From assembly GCA_030544235.1 (NCBI GenBank), contig CM060470.1:22959856-23023855 (forward strand): a stretch of DNA of 64,000 bases, given 5' to 3'. Shown piece after piece: positions 12,099 through 25,927 of this stretch (position 1 is its first letter; each line of letters begins with the position of its first letter). This DNA is from Lepturacanthus savala (lineage: Eukaryota; Chordata; Actinopteri; Scombriformes; Trichiuridae). The notes under the pieces were generated by a model. The model saw only the letters and a list, made by a program, of their open reading frames with translations, was not told the DNA's origin and did no database searches. The translations under genes were made by a program, and so were the position numbers.

Positions 12099-13883
12099 TT
12101 GCACAGATGCTTTTCACCCCTGATAATCAGATAAGAAGAGTTAATACTTGTAACTTTTGTCCCAGGAAGACTCACTGAAAAACATATCAGCATAAATATC
12201 ATCTATTAGTGACTGTCAGCAAAACTGTAACGTTGGCCTTAAAAAGCCATCGTCAGCTGAGCGATACTGTGTTTATGTGCATTTCATGTGTGTGGGGGGG
12301 TGTCTGTATGCACCGAGGGACATGAGTGACTTATCTGGGACAGGGACATCACAGAGAACAGCAGTGGTAGAAATTCAATTTTCTGGTGGTGAAAGAAGAG
12401 AGAGCGAGAGAGCGTGACTGAACAGGTGTGACTGCAGAGGTTTCCCTTTAATACAACCAAGATCATAGAATACACAGCAGAGCGGGCTGTTAGGAAAAGC
12501 CTTCCTGCTGACATTGTTTTATGTCTTTAAAAGTGTGTGAGAATTTATGTGTGTATGTGCGCACGCATGTGTGAGTGTATGTGAAAGCTGCAGCAGCTGA
12601 ATTCAGTAGATATAAAGGAGCAGAAGTGTCACTCAAACCCAGAGGGAAAGAAGAGAGAGAAAGAGTGCACAGAACAAAGAAGAAATAAAACAAGGAGGCA
12701 ACAGCTGAATTGCAAAGTGGACATTAGTCAGTGGAAGACAATAGCTACTCATGTTTTCACCATTTTTTACGACGTTTCTATTTTGCCCTCCCCCGACAGT
12801 CATCCTTCTTACTGCACCTCGGCTCATGCGTCATCGCACTGACTCATAAAAGGAATGAAAACCGCCGCTGGACCGCTCTCCGCACGGTGACATTTTCAAA
12901 GCATGTTGCACTTCTGGCCGCACCCCAAGCAGTGAGGTCACAGCAGGCGTTTGTCCGTCAGCTGTCAAAAGGCAAAACACCTGTTGAAGCATCACTGATT
13001 GGGATGCAGCCACAAGTGCTCCCTCCACACATCCCGTAGGCCCGACCCCAAAACGCATTGGACACATGCTCTGTACACTTAGAGTACAGCCAATTTAAAA
13101 TTTCCATTCAGGGTCACTTGAATAGTTTGCTGCAAAATTTTTATTGAGTGGAAGGCGGTTAAACCTGTTGGCCACTGTAGGCGGGAAAAAATACATTCTA
13201 TACTTTAAAATATGCGGTGGAGGTGCATCATAACTTAAATTTAGCCCAGAGAAAAACATCCTGTACTTATAATAAAAGAAAAATAAATAGATTTAGGTCT
13301 TGACTGAGCAGCGTAGCTTCCTGTGAGGGTGAGACACTCAAACACATAAACATGGGTGTTTTTAAAAAACAAACTTTTATGGTCTCCTCTTAAAAAAAAA
13401 AATAAAAAATAAAAATTACGTCCACACCACCGGTGTGATAAAATATATCTCCGACCACATGAAGCCACAGGATCTGCTTCAAACAATGTCATGGGCATGT
13501 CAAAGCAGTAGGTGGCGATAGCAATCCTAACAGAAAGGCCATTTTAGCCAATCACAAGGCTACACCACTCTATCAGTCTCCGTGGATACAACGTCCCGTT
13601 TACCATCGCACAGTTTGATGTCAAACCATGATGACAAGAAATTGTGGTACATGTTTTAATTTTTTGTGGAAATTATGTCTACTAAAGACAAGAGTTGATC
13701 AGAAAGATGCAAGAGATTCACTTGGAAGAGGAAACTCTAAAAAAAGTTTTTGAAAAATAGGGTCAAGTGGGAGGGGAAGATGATATTTCTTCTGGATTAC
13801 AAAGTAGGATATAGTACAATAAAGTAGTAGTCCTGCAGATGGCAGCAATGCAACTTTTTGGATGCCGACTACCTTAAAACCCT
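12099..13883. other. sh3rf3 intron 1 (inferred); no gene recognised
   Basis: Includes a moderately GC-rich stretch at about 12780-13060 with overlapping open frames on both strands (102 and 78 codons) that resemble nothing I know. 13490-13883 may be the body of a retroposon whose tail is the AAG array that follows (GCAGATGGCAGCAATGCAAC just before it), but this is uncertain. Confidence 0.45.
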
Positions 13884-14066
<183 letters not shown>

Positions 14067-17000
14067 GTTCACCCTGGACTCAAAAACTCTGGTTTCAGGA
14101 GCCCAAAACTACGGTTCGGTGTGGATGAAAGGAAGAACCATGCCGAGAAACACACAGTTTCAAAAATACCTGTGATGGTGAGGACGGCCCCTTATTCACA
14201 AACACAGTAAAAGTAGCACTAATCTGACATTGATGTTATTGTTAAACTATCAGAAATATTGTATTTTTTATTCTGGTACACACCTTTCTTATTGAGATTG
14301 TGTGGGCACAGGACATTTTCACAAAGAACATTTCATACTTTTACAGGAGATTGCAGCATCACTCGGGTTAAGACTTTCAAGGCCATAAAAGTGCCTTACA
14401 GCCAAATTAGCAAGAATTATGTTTGCACATATATTTCAACAAAGTTATGCTGTTGTATGGAAACACAGTTGAAACAGAGGTGATTATGATTAGAAGCTGC
14501 AGCATCTGAGGCTAATTTTGTGCGAACAAAACTCTAAGATGCAGAGCACACTCTGGTGTACAATGCAATGCAGCAGTGACAAACTACTTTTGGTCTGCTC
14601 ATGACTCCAGGTTGCAGGGTAAGAAAACAGGGTGGCATTATCACACATTCTCAGTGGATTTATGAGGGCTGGTGTGCAGCAGTGTTCTCCCCTGTGATGT
14701 ACAGTACTGACAGTTTAGTAATGGAGAGTGCAAAAGGAGCTTCTCTTGAGAGGAAACTTGTCCTTGAGGTGCAGCACTGCAAGTTCAAATAGCGAACAGT
14801 GCAAATGTGCTGCAAAGGGCACAGGATGTCTCTTCTTGCCCACATTTTTCGATTTGTTGTCGAGTCCAGAGGCCACTGTGGTGAAAGTTTGTCATTCAAC
14901 ACATGTTGACACATGAAGAGAAGGAAAATTGCATCTCAGGTCCCAGCTGTGTGAAAAAAGTAATATATGGGCTTAACAGCTAAATGAAAAAAGACATATA
15001 ATAGTTTAAAACAGTGTTTCTCAAAGTGGGGTCCAGGAACCCCCAGGGGACCTTGAGGAAGTGGAAGGGGGTCCCCAGAAAAAAGGAGATTTTCCACAAT
15101 TGATTATACTTAATTCCACAATGACTATACATTTGTATAGAGGACTGCCAATAATAAAATGTAAATTTAATTTAGTAGTATTTATTCCCTATTATTTGTG
15201 TATTCATTTACACATGAATTTATTTAATTTCAAATTTTCATTGAATGGGGTTAGTGAATAAATGAATACATATAAAAATAATACAGAATAGAAAATCAAA
15301 CAAATATGAAAATAATACATGAATAAATTAATTTATGAACTAGTTAAATGGAGAATTAAATAAATATGGACATTCAATGGTATAATTATACATGTACTGA
15401 GTTATTTTTATTTTTCTTATTCTTTATTCACAAACCTTATAAGTTTGGGTCCGTAGTCTAATTTTTGTGAGTTTAAGCATCCTTGATGTGAAAATGTTTG
15501 AGAACCACTGGTCGAAAAGACTAAAATAGTCAATACATCAACATAATTTAATAACTTAAAGTAACTTTAAAAATAAAGCAAAGAAACAGTGCAAACAGCA
15601 AGTGCCACAATCTAAATGATAGCCACTTTATTATAAACAACACTGTGGAGAAGATGTAAAATAAATGTAAAAGTGTAAATGATTGTTGAGGAAATGACAC
15701 ACATCACACAACTGAGCCTTTACATGGTTCCATAAACTGACATTTCCTGTGACAGTCCAGGTTTGCTCTCCAAATAATTTATTATTTTTTCCACCATGAT
15801 GACATTTAACTAACACAATATGAACAGCCATGATTCTGCTCCACCACCCAATCACAGCCACAGGAAACGTATGCTGCAATTATAAATGGAAGGCCAATGA
15901 AAAGAAGCTGATGCATGCAGGTCCTGCCCCAATAACCTGGTGTTGTTGGACAGGCTGGATGAGGATTGATGGGAACAGAGTGTTGAGAATGTCACTAGAA
16001 CCCTCCTGATGACTGTTGATGCATAAACTGACAGACTGTGCAGAATACTGAGATGTATCCAAACACTCTCATTGATGCTTTAGTCATATGAACCATGGAT
16101 CTGACTTGCGTTGTTTTGCTTTGACAATCTTATCAACTCCACTTCAAATAAACACATACCTGCCATTTTCAGCTAAAAGGGGGGGATGTGTGACAATTGG
16201 CACAGAGAATTAAACACTGATCTCAACTCTGCCTTCCTTGCATTTCTTCCATAATAACCTTTGATTAAACTGTGTCTTTCTGTGCAATTACAGGTGCTGA
16301 CTAGGTGATTTTGCTTAATGATACCGATAATCATGTGAAAATGCTGTTAAAATGGTAGATCTGAAAGCAGCTTCTGCCTTTCTATGGTTTCATTCCTATT
16401 AAATCACTGGCATCTGTTGGTTTTATATCCAATGATCTGTTATTACCAGTAATTTCAGAAGCATTTTAACGTGACCATTTGGTTTCTTGTCACTTACAAG
16501 GAGGAATTAAACAGAGCTGAGATACTGACTGGAGGACTATTGCAGGTCTATATGACCGGACTGTGTTTGAAATATTACAGGGTTATTAATTTGAAATGAC
16601 TGATACAGAGAGTGGCGCCATTCGGCATAATGGCATCACTCAGTCATCCAATGAAATTAACTTCATCACTCAGTCAGTCAGGGAACAGAGTTTTGTGTTT
16701 CTAGGGCCGGCACAGTGTGATCCAGCCAAAAAAGGAGGAAGGAGGGCGAGGTAGGGAGGCGGAGAGTGTTGATGAAGAGAAAAATGGGGTTAATGTATGA
16801 AAGAATGTGCTTTCAGAGAGGAAAAGGGAAAGCCATGGCTGCAGGGCCTGACACTGTCCCAGTTTTACTACTCTGCCTGTATCTCCTGTGGCTCCCCAGT
16901 ACATTTCCACCCAGTTGATTAATGCTGCCATCACAACCATCGCCAGCCTCTTTGAAGACTGGAGAAAAAAAAAAGAAACTATGATGATCCACATAAAATT

Positions 17001-19719
17001 CCTGCTCAGCATTGCACTCAGTTTTAGACTACAATTCTGGGGCGTGATGGCACACTGGTGGAACTAGGCCATGACGGCACACTACAGTATGGCTCGGGAC
17101 AGCGTGGAACAAATTCAATTTACGGCAGGAGCCGGAGTTTGAACAGAATGTTTTTTTTTCTGAGAGCTGAGGTCGCTACTTTTTGTTTCAATAATTTCTT
17201 TAAACGTGACAGTTTTATGGCATCAAAGGTGTTTTCCTTGAAAATCTAAAAGGTTTGCTTTGTGCAGACGGGACGGTCTTCTCTGTTGCAGCCCTTTGTG
17301 AGCCACTTTAGAGCCACTTTGTCTTTTGCAGCCAATACCGGCAGCATCAATTTAACCGTAATAGGAAGCGATCTATCCCGGCACACTAAAGTTAGGCTCA
17401 TCTCACACCCCTAAAGCTGTGAAAGAGGCGGTTGCAGAGAGACCGCAATCCGGAAAAACCTATAACTATTTCAAACGATGATAGTTTGAAAGGAAACAGT
17501 TGATTATATCCTTTTATTCCACGGTCTGGGTGAATATTATTTGCTGATTGGCCGGCATCAAAACCATTTAACGCACACGTAGTTGGGCTCAAATTTAATC
17601 ACCTGTTCTAAATTCCTCTAAAGCACAGCTTTCAAACTTCACTTGTTATCAACTGCCGCGAGCACAGCTGAGTAATCAACTTGATAAACTAACAACCAGA
17701 GTGTGAAGGAAAACACACCCATGGCCGATTTCAACATTTCTTTCTGTCTATTTGGAGAAAACAACCATTTTACAGAATGGGAGGCAGCAGAGGAAAAGTA
17801 AATGGAAAAGAAAAGAAGAAAAACAATCGTAAAATGGCAGAATAAATGAGCATCTTCTTGGCGGCTGTCTCTTATTTAACTGAATCGATTAAGTGAATGA
17901 AGTGCCACTGATCTCCAGCTTAAGTTTTTGTCATGAGTTAGTGCCACAGAGCCTTCAACTTACCTCATTATGAGTTGTGGACTAGAATACGTCCTGTTGT
18001 CAAGCCGTATCTAAAGTCCATCCTATTTACTGGAGTAGTGAGGAATTTTAACATTGCCTGAGAATGGGATGGTGCAGTTATTAGTCAGGCCCTTGTGTGT
18101 TACCAGGGAAACAGAGTAAGGGATTGTGAAAAACTTTTGATTGCAAAAAGGATGAAAACATGAATTAATGGTATTATTGTTATTTCACTGTTTTCTCTGT
18201 ACAAGCAGCAATGTTATTTTGCTTTCTTTTAAATCCCTAAGTCTATTTCTTTTTAATAAGTATAATTTGTTTAAATCTTTCTCAGACAAACAGATGAAGA
18301 TTTAGGAAAGTTTTAGTAGCCCTTCTAAAATTCTAGAAGTTGCACTTAATAATATACACGAAAATGATAGCAATCTCTTACACTATTTGAAAAGCGCACA
18401 ATAAGATTCCTCCCTATAATATTATGAGGCTATGTTGACTTTAATTCCCAGTGTATGAAATTGCAAAATACAAGATGAAAGATGAAAGAAAACGATAAAA
18501 AGTATTTCCAATCAGACAAAAGTTAAAAAAAGAAAAAGTAATACAGAAAAGATGTTTTGAAGAGAATTGCAGACTTCTTTCTCTATTTCTTCTTCCTTCA
18601 CACATAGACACACTGTTTCTGATGTGCTGTGTCTGGCTCTTGTCTGTCTATGCAGGAATTTGATAATAATTCAGTCACAGATAGTCTATGCTTATATAAA
18701 ATATCCTGTTTTACAGACTCCAGTAGTCATCCTAGTTAGACTGGAGCAGCTGATGAATATTGCTGTATGTTAAAGCTTCCCTGTGGAGTTTGTGACCTCT
18801 AGTTGCTCTAGTAGGTGGTGACAAGCAGGAAATAAAATGATTCATGTTCAGGTTACACCAGCGACCTAAAATAAAACGATTAAAGCCACGAAAAACTGTC
18901 GCTCATATTTTGAAGTGTAATTTAAGGGCTACATCTTCTGTGTTAAACATCAAAACCCTTTTTTCTTGCTTCTAAAAGACTTCAGACACTGACGATTGGA
19001 CAGACTGTGAAATTTCCTGCTGGCAGCGAAACGCGGCCTGTGCCAGAGACCAGCGTGATGACCTATGGTGTTTTAATAGAGCTGGCAGGTCCTGGTGAAG
19101 GAGGCCTGAGATGAGTTGGGACCTCGTCCAACTGAAGACGGCTGAAGAGAATGAATGGGGAGCTGAGTGGAGAAGTGGCTGCAATCATGTGCTAGAAGTC
19201 CCTCTGCGAGTGGACAAACATCATTCAGAGACAGAGACGAGCGTAATGAAAGAGAGGGAGCGGAGAAAGGAGAGAATGAAAAATGAAAGCGATGACAGTG
19301 ATGCACAGCGACGGGGCAGGGTGCTGAGGGGCTGAGTTTTCACACGGAATACTAATCCGTAGTTGGTTTGCGCCTGTTAAATGGAATTATACATCGATAC
19401 ACTGGCAGCAATATTCCAACACCTTCTCTTTTTGGATATTCCACTGCCTTATGTTAACATTTCTTTTGCTTTTTAAACTTATTTCAGACAAGTGTGAACC
19501 GCTTTGGCAGCTCAACCTTTCGCTAGTTTGAGGTTAAACCAACATTTAAAAGATGTTACATTTCACAATGCAGTGAATATGATTGTGTTGCTGTCATTTC
19601 TTCCCTGCTCTTGCAATGTATGGTATGAAAATTATTTCGCAATATTGTGTAACACAATATAAATTACTGCGGTATGGTCTATGGTGATGTTATCATGAGC
19701 AAAATATCCTTTATGCAGA
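14067..19719. other. sh3rf3 intron 1 (inferred); no gene recognised
   Basis: Apart from the hAT copy at 15012-15510 this is AT-rich sequence without long simple repeats. 18960-19340 is somewhat richer in G and C and has open frames on both strands, but no domain or splice structure was recognised. Confidence 0.5.
15012..15510 (+). mobile_element. hAT-like MITE, second copy of the 11157-11689 family
   Basis: Ends are CAGTGTTTCTCAAAGTGG and TTTGAGAACCACTG; flanking octamers GTTTAAAA and GTCGAAAA match at six of eight. Shared internal blocks with 11157-11689 include the CCCCCAGGGG motif near the left end, ATTCCACAATGAC, and TATAGAGGACTG. Noncoding. Confidence 0.75.
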
Positions 19720-19791
19720 ACCAGTCAAAGTTTGGACATATCATTCCTTTCACTTGAGAAAGTGGGTTCAGACCTTTGACTGGTGCTGTAT
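19720..19791. mobile_element. Very short Tc1/mariner-type MITE remnant
   Basis: CCAGTCAAAGTTTGGACATA on the left and ACCTTTGACTGGTGCTGTA on the right form inverted repeats like the ends of fish Tc1-type transposons. Only about 70 bp remain between and including the ends. Confidence 0.55.
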
Positions 19792-21674
19792 ATGATATTC
19801 TCTCTATATAATATTCTCTCTATATATTATATTAACGTATACTGAGAATATTCATAAGGACATCGTTCTTGCTGGTATTGTGAGACAAAAGGGGAAAAAG
19901 AGTGTGTGAGATTGACTCTAGCAGAATAATAAACATTTCTATCTGCCTCTGTGGAACCGAGGCGTGCGTGGAAATGATGAATCTGAAGTTTCATCATTAC
20001 ACACACACACATATACTCACAATAGTAGATAACACATGACTCACACACAAACACATAAACAGATAAACCCACACAACAGAGCTAGAACAGTTCATTTTGT
20101 TGTTTGGTCATTTCAGTCCAAGCTGCTAATAGCTGACTCAACCTTTTATCTGATGCAAAACAAGCCCCATAAAATGAAGACTATCACATGGAAGCACTGT
20201 GATTAGTTTATAAAGCTTTGTGTGCTTCTAACAAAACTCCTTTTCCTAACTCGATGTTAATAATTTATGAAAGGAGAAGAGTGCTCTCTTAAGTTAAATG
20301 ACTGAATTGGACTGCAAAGCATTCCATCCCATTCTAAATCCATATTCACAGAAAGACTAGTATTACCTTGGGACCTCATGTGATTTGTAATAATTGCGGA
20401 GGTTGTTTATGGTCTACAGTAGCTACATGTTTTAACTGTGACATGTTGTTATGCTGCAAATGGGAAAATTTGACAGAAATAAGTGTGCGTCCTGGTATTA
20501 GTTCAAATGCAAACGGTTGCTCTGCATCACACTTTCCATCACAGTTATGGATTTGGATGATTTAGAGACAACTGCTGTATTTTATGGAAAAAACAGTTTG
20601 TATTGTTTGTATGTATTTGACTGGTGTGAAATTATAAAGATAATTCACAGTCTACTGAATTTTGTCCACAGAAAGCTGGACTCATATGTTACCGTACATG
20701 TCACAGCTGGTCTGTGTAGTGTTAATGTTTGCTAACTCTACACTAATAGACTTGTAATCACATTTCCAACCAGTTATTACTTTAATTTTGTGCAGTGCAA
20801 TATTGACACTTAACAAATCATCACACATTAGGTGTGATATCTAATTGCAATCTCTGTAAACAACAAGACCTTCACTAATGACATTGGTAATCTCTGCAGA
20901 GCACATTTTATACTAGTGATCCATTTTTTCGTTTTCCCTGCACTTGAAACATATCTTTATTAAAATCCCATGAATCGTCTTATCTGGATGTTTGTTTGAA
21001 AACCTTTCAGACAACACAAACATTGTGTGACTGTGGATGCAGATAGTGGATTTATGAAAATGGGGACATGCATATGAGCCGTGCACATTGCCATGGCAAC
21101 ATGTCTCTGTTGATGTCCGGCGTTTCTTAAAGGTGGAGAATGCAGGATCTGTCAGTTGCTGTTTGCGAACGCAGCGTGCAGGGACCGGTCTCACATACCC
21201 CGCGCTGCTATTGGCTGGGGGCTACATGCTCACACACATACGCACACACACACACTCACACACACACACACACACCTCAGGGACAACGTCCCAAATACAT
21301 CCCTGTCCTACTAAAACAATGATAAAAGAAAATAAGGCAGCGGGCAGTTTCTCTGCACCTAAACACCCCAGCACATACTTCTAGTGGGTCATACCTGTTG
21401 ATTAAGAGGGATTACGTTCGTATGAGTTTATATATTTTAAGGTAAATCCTGCATACTCTACTATTAAAGCGACTTGTAGAATAAAAGGTCAAACATCAGT
21501 CAGAGTTCAGCTCCCAGCTTTGTACATTTAAGAGCAGAAGCGTTAAATTGTACCAGTGTTCCCATTGTTCCCAGTCTAAACAGAAGGCAGCCGGGAAGGA
21601 AGACGGTATGTGACCTTGCTTCTTTCTGCTTACATAATCCCTGTCCTGGAGGGTGAAAACTGCCAGATCCCTCA

Positions 21675-21716
<42 letters not shown>

Positions 21717-23463
21717 CACACCGGACAAAATTCACTACATAACTGCCACTAGGCTTTTGCATTTTTCTTCCAACTTTCCCCACACACTCCCTTTCCCTCC
21801 AACATACTATTTGAAACAACTGCTATACACACCCCTAAAACACACTCACACATTGCTACTTATAGACATGTGCAATAATCAATATGTGTTTTTAATCTAT
21901 ATTTTTGTGCAGTTTTTTTTCCATTGAGCCAAGGTTACACACAATTTTGTTGCTGCTGTGACTGCTTTTATGCATGGTCTTGAATGCTAAAAACCTTGAA
22001 ATTGTCATCCTCAACTGGTGCAGCATTACAGCACAATAGCATGTTGAGAGACACCGCTTAAGAACATGAAGTAGCCAGAAACACACACATGAGGATCTGA
22101 TGATTTATAGACGTGCTGTACATACAGACAGAACATTTATTTATAAGTACATACACAAACCACTAGCAAACACCACACCAATCTGAATATGCACGCATAG
22201 TATTTACACACATATTCACACACTCGCACACACACACACGTACACACACAGAGAGCCAGGAGTGGATGTTTGGACATGGACGTCAGAGTGGAAAGCTGAT
22301 CACTGTTGTACTGCAGCCATGAACACTGTGGATCAGTGTGTCCCGAAATAACCTGAAATATTCTTATCTGACTCCCAAAAACTCATACTGTTCACACTTT
22401 ACACATGTTCACCAGTACAGCAATAATATTTCTTTAATGCTTGTGTAGCCATCATCTGCTATAGCAGAAGGGAAAACACTTCTGTAAAAGCAAGCACCTC
22501 TTCCATTGTTGAAGATCAAATTGCTGAAAAGTCTAAATTACACATTTCAGAGTGCAAATTATTGTGAAGTTTATAGAAAAAAAATCGTCTAGGACCAAAT
22601 GAACTACCTCAGAAAGTTCTATCAGTCCTACAGGCAAAAAGTGAAGGGAAAAGAATGACTTCACAAAAGGTCCATAAACACTGCTGATGATGAATTGAAG
22701 TTGAGAGCTGTGAGAATGAACAGCAGGTCGATGAAGAGGAAGACCTGTGTTCGCTGCCATGTTTCCAAATTCTCTTCAGATGTGTGTGTGTGTCTGTGTG
22801 CATGTGTCTGTGTGTTAGTGTGTACACTGATCTCTCGTCTCTACCGTAGCCAAGGCTCTGTTTCCTGCCAAGTCTAAAGTGGGTGGTGGGTATTTTTCAA
22901 CATCTCTCCATTACAGAGAAAGATGAGGAGGAGTTGGAGGTGGAGGATGGAGGAGGCATATTTGCAATAAGACAGGAAGGAACTGAAAGACTTTAACACA
23001 CACATACACACACAGAGGTAACACACACCTTCACCGTCTGCTGACACGTGGAGAAACCACAGTGTTTCAACAAATCCCGTCTCCCAGGAGAAACGTTCCA
23101 CTTCTTCAAGCACATCACCAGTTTGAACTCATCTGTTATTACAACAGACACACACATTACGCTGCATGTCGCTGGAGGAGTTAACAGAGTCTTAAAAGTA
23201 AAACTACCTGGAGTCACAAGCGATGACTCAGTGTAGAAAAACTGTTCAGAGTTGCCTGCATGTTGAGCAGGAGTCGACTGGTCTGGTTTCAAGTGTCATC
23301 AGTTTAATTAGCCAGAAAACGTGAAACGTGATGCCAGAAGCTGTCTGACTCTTCCACCAGGAAGTAGCACATAAATGCCAGCTCATATCTTACAGGATAC
23401 AAGGATGGTGAACTGATTATGGAGTTGTGGCTGTACAACACAACACGGTGTGGATCAGTGTTG
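19792..23463. other. sh3rf3 intron 1 (inferred); no gene recognised
   Basis: Contains CA arrays at 21241-21276 and 21677-21722 and scattered short CA runs at 19999-20060 and 22200-22250. 22880-23290 has frames open on both strands without recognisable content. Confidence 0.5.
21677..21722 (+). repeat. (CA)n microsatellite
   Basis: About 22 CA units with one CG interruption. Confidence 0.95.
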
Positions 23464-23730
23464 TACACTACCGTTCAAAAATTTGGGGTCCCTTAGAAAT
23501 TTCCTAATTTTTGAAAGAAAAGCACTGTTTTTTCAATGAAGATAACTTTACACTAATCAGAAATGCACTCTCTATATTGTTAATGTGGTAAATGACTATT
23601 CGAGCTACAAATGTCTGGTTTTCGGTGCAATAGCTACATAGGTGTATAGAGGCCCATTTTCAGCAACTATCACTCCAGTGTTCTAATGGTACAATGTGCT
23701 TGCTTATTGCATCAGAAGGCTAATGTAATA
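23464..23730 (+). mobile_element. Tc1/mariner-type MITE, right end missing
   Basis: Begins with TA then CACTACCGTTCAAAAATTTG and shares its next 250 bp with the complete copy at 24918-25413 (for example ATAGAGGCCCATTTTCAGCA and ACTCCAGTGTTCTAATGGTA). Similarity stops after AAGGCTAATG near 23724. A perfect short palindrome follows at 23741-23770. Confidence 0.7.
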
Positions 23731-23979
23731 GAATGTTCCTCATTACTGTTCAATATTTTGAACAGTAATGTATATTCAACCATTTACTGCGGTTAAGGTT
23801 GGAGAACAACAAAGTAAAGTTAATGTAACTGTGCTTCTCCCACTCCCACTCATTCATTAATTCAAATGTTATTACATAACAGTCATCTAACTATAAAGTA
23901 AGAACTGTCTCTCACACACGTAGCACATGCAGCGTTGAATTTGGCACAATTTAGAAACACAATGTTTTATAATACTATA

Positions 23980-24165
23980 TTTCTGTGTCTCTCTCTCAGC
24001 TGGCAGATTTTTTTTCTTGCCATCGCCACTATGTGTTTGTTCAAGGAGAAATATTTCATCTCTATTTGTTTATATGATCTAGACCTGCTCTATTTTGAAA
24101 AGTGTAATCGGATAACTTGGGTTATGATTGAGTGCTATATAAATAAAATTGACTTGATTTGTCTG
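23980..24165 (+). repeat. L2-like LINE 3' end
   Basis: TTGCCATCGCCACTATGTG, then ATAACTTGGGTTATGATTG and GCTATATAAATAAAATTGAC is the familiar 3' end of a widespread fish LINE. A 5'-truncated insertion; nothing coding remains. Confidence 0.6.
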
Positions 24166-24917
24166 ATAACACAGTACATATGGACTTCTTAGCAAAAAAT
24201 GTTTTACACGTTCATTGCATGTTTATGGGTCGATGTTTTAATTTCAACCTTAAAATGTGCCGCTGTTTCTCTGACTGATGTGCTTTGGCCTGACCAGTGA
24301 CCGGTGACCAGTGACATCTCACCCTCATCTCCATAGTAACAATAGGAACAGCAGCGTGGGGGTTAACCCTTAACCTAATGTGTGCATCCGTGCAAACTGG
24401 GGGATGGGATTGATGGGATTCCACCCATACACACCCGTGGGAATAGCAGTCAAGCTCCAAAGCTTGTTTAGGCTTTAACACCCATTATGCATCACCCTCC
24501 CTCCCCAAACTAAATAACACACACACACACTAACTCATTACACCCTCTCCCAAGCTTTAAGCTGCCCTTGACCACCACGCTGCCTCCATCCATCAATCCA
24601 GCATCTGACCCACCTCTGTATCTGTATGGGCAGGATGATGGCAGGGCCAAGGAGAGAGGCTGATATAAAGATGACCTCACCAGGATTCAGGGCAACATGG
24701 ATAAAAGGAATTAGGGCAACACGTTACGTAAATTAAGTACTGGGGTGGTAGAGGGGAAGTCTCACTCGTTTAGCATTGGACAGAGCTGTATATTAACAAC
24801 ATCATCGCCAAAGCTGTCATATGGTTCCACATATATCGCCAGTAAGGAAATCTTATATAACATTATATATTATTATAATATATTATATTGATTGATATGA
24901 TATTGATATTATATTGA

Positions 24918-25413
24918 TACACTACCGTTGAAAAGTTTGGGGTCACTTTGAAATTTCCTTATTTTTTTAAAGAAAAGCACAGTTTTTTTCAATGAAAATA
25001 ACTTTAGTCAGAAATACACTCTATACATTGGTAATGTGGTAAATGACTATTCTAGCTGCAAATGTCTGTTTTTTGGTGCAATATCTACATAGGTGTATAG
25101 AGGCCCATTTCCAGCAACTATCACTCCAGTGTTCTAATGGTACAATGTGTTTGCTCATTGCGTCAGAAGGTTAATGGATGATTAGAAAACCCTGATGCAA
25201 TCATGTTAGCACAACTGAAAATAGTTTAGCTGCTTAGAGAAGCTATAAAACTGACCTTACTTTGAGCAGATCGAGTATCGGGAGCATCACATTTGTGAGG
25301 TCACAACTATATTTTCTATTCATTTTACAACTTATGGTGGTAAAAAAAAGTGAGACTTTTCTTGGAAAACACAAAATTGTCTGGGTGACCCCAAACTTTT
25401 GAATGGTAGTGTA
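24918..25413 (+). mobile_element. Complete Tc1/mariner-type MITE with TA target duplication
   Basis: The left end CACTACCGTTGAAAAGTTTG and the right end CAAACTTTTGAATGGTAGTG are inverted repeats flanked on both sides by TA. The element is 496 bp including the TA pairs, has no transposase frame, and shares its left half with 23464-23730. Confidence 0.8.
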
Positions 25414-25626
25414 CATCCTCTCCGGCATTCCACACAAGAACAAAAACAGTTTTAACACAACCTGATATATCCAGGTATTTATATCAATATAACAAACATA
25501 TCATGGCATACTAATCATCATATCATGTCTAATTGTTCCCATTATCCTCTTATACAAACCGAGGAATCTACGAATCAAATCAAATGCAGACAACACTTTC
25601 TACATCAGTCAGTCATCACAGATTTT

Positions 25627-25927
25627 GACATCCCACCACAAGAGAGTACAGAAGCCGCCCTGTCAGCGCTTTGCAAAGACATGAACCGCTCAGAGTCTGG
25701 TAATCCTGATGCTGCGCTCATTGTTGCTGCACATTCATATCAGGCTAAACTTAGGATGGTTACGCCTAACTTCTGTCAACATACTGACTGCACCACAAGG
25801 GGAATAAAAACTCTGGATCGCTGTTGCACATCAATCAGACATGGTTACAGAGCAGAATCACGTCCCGCGTTTGGAAAAAAGTGACCATGTAGCTATCTCG
25901 CTGAGGTCTAAGTATGGTAACAAATGA
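25627..25927 (+). pseudogene. LINE endonuclease-domain remnant
   Basis: An open frame with IPPQESTEAALSALCKDMNR, then TRGIKTLDRCCTSIRHGYRA and PAFGK, matches the apurinic endonuclease domain of L2/CR1-like fish non-LTR retrotransposons. Two defects are visible. The usual catalytic GDFN motif reads AHSY here. An A run at 25875-25880 is one base too long, shifting the frame just before the conserved Ser-Asp-His motif, which survives in the next frame along with about a dozen codons. No reverse transcriptase sequence follows. A dead fragment in the inferred sh3rf3 intron; the exact family is uncertain. Confidence 0.65.

Noticed and set aside
12731..13039. 102-codon plus-strand frame and a 78-codon frame opposite
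   Set aside because: No recognisable domain, no splice structure, and both strands are open, so chance in moderately GC-rich DNA is likelier.
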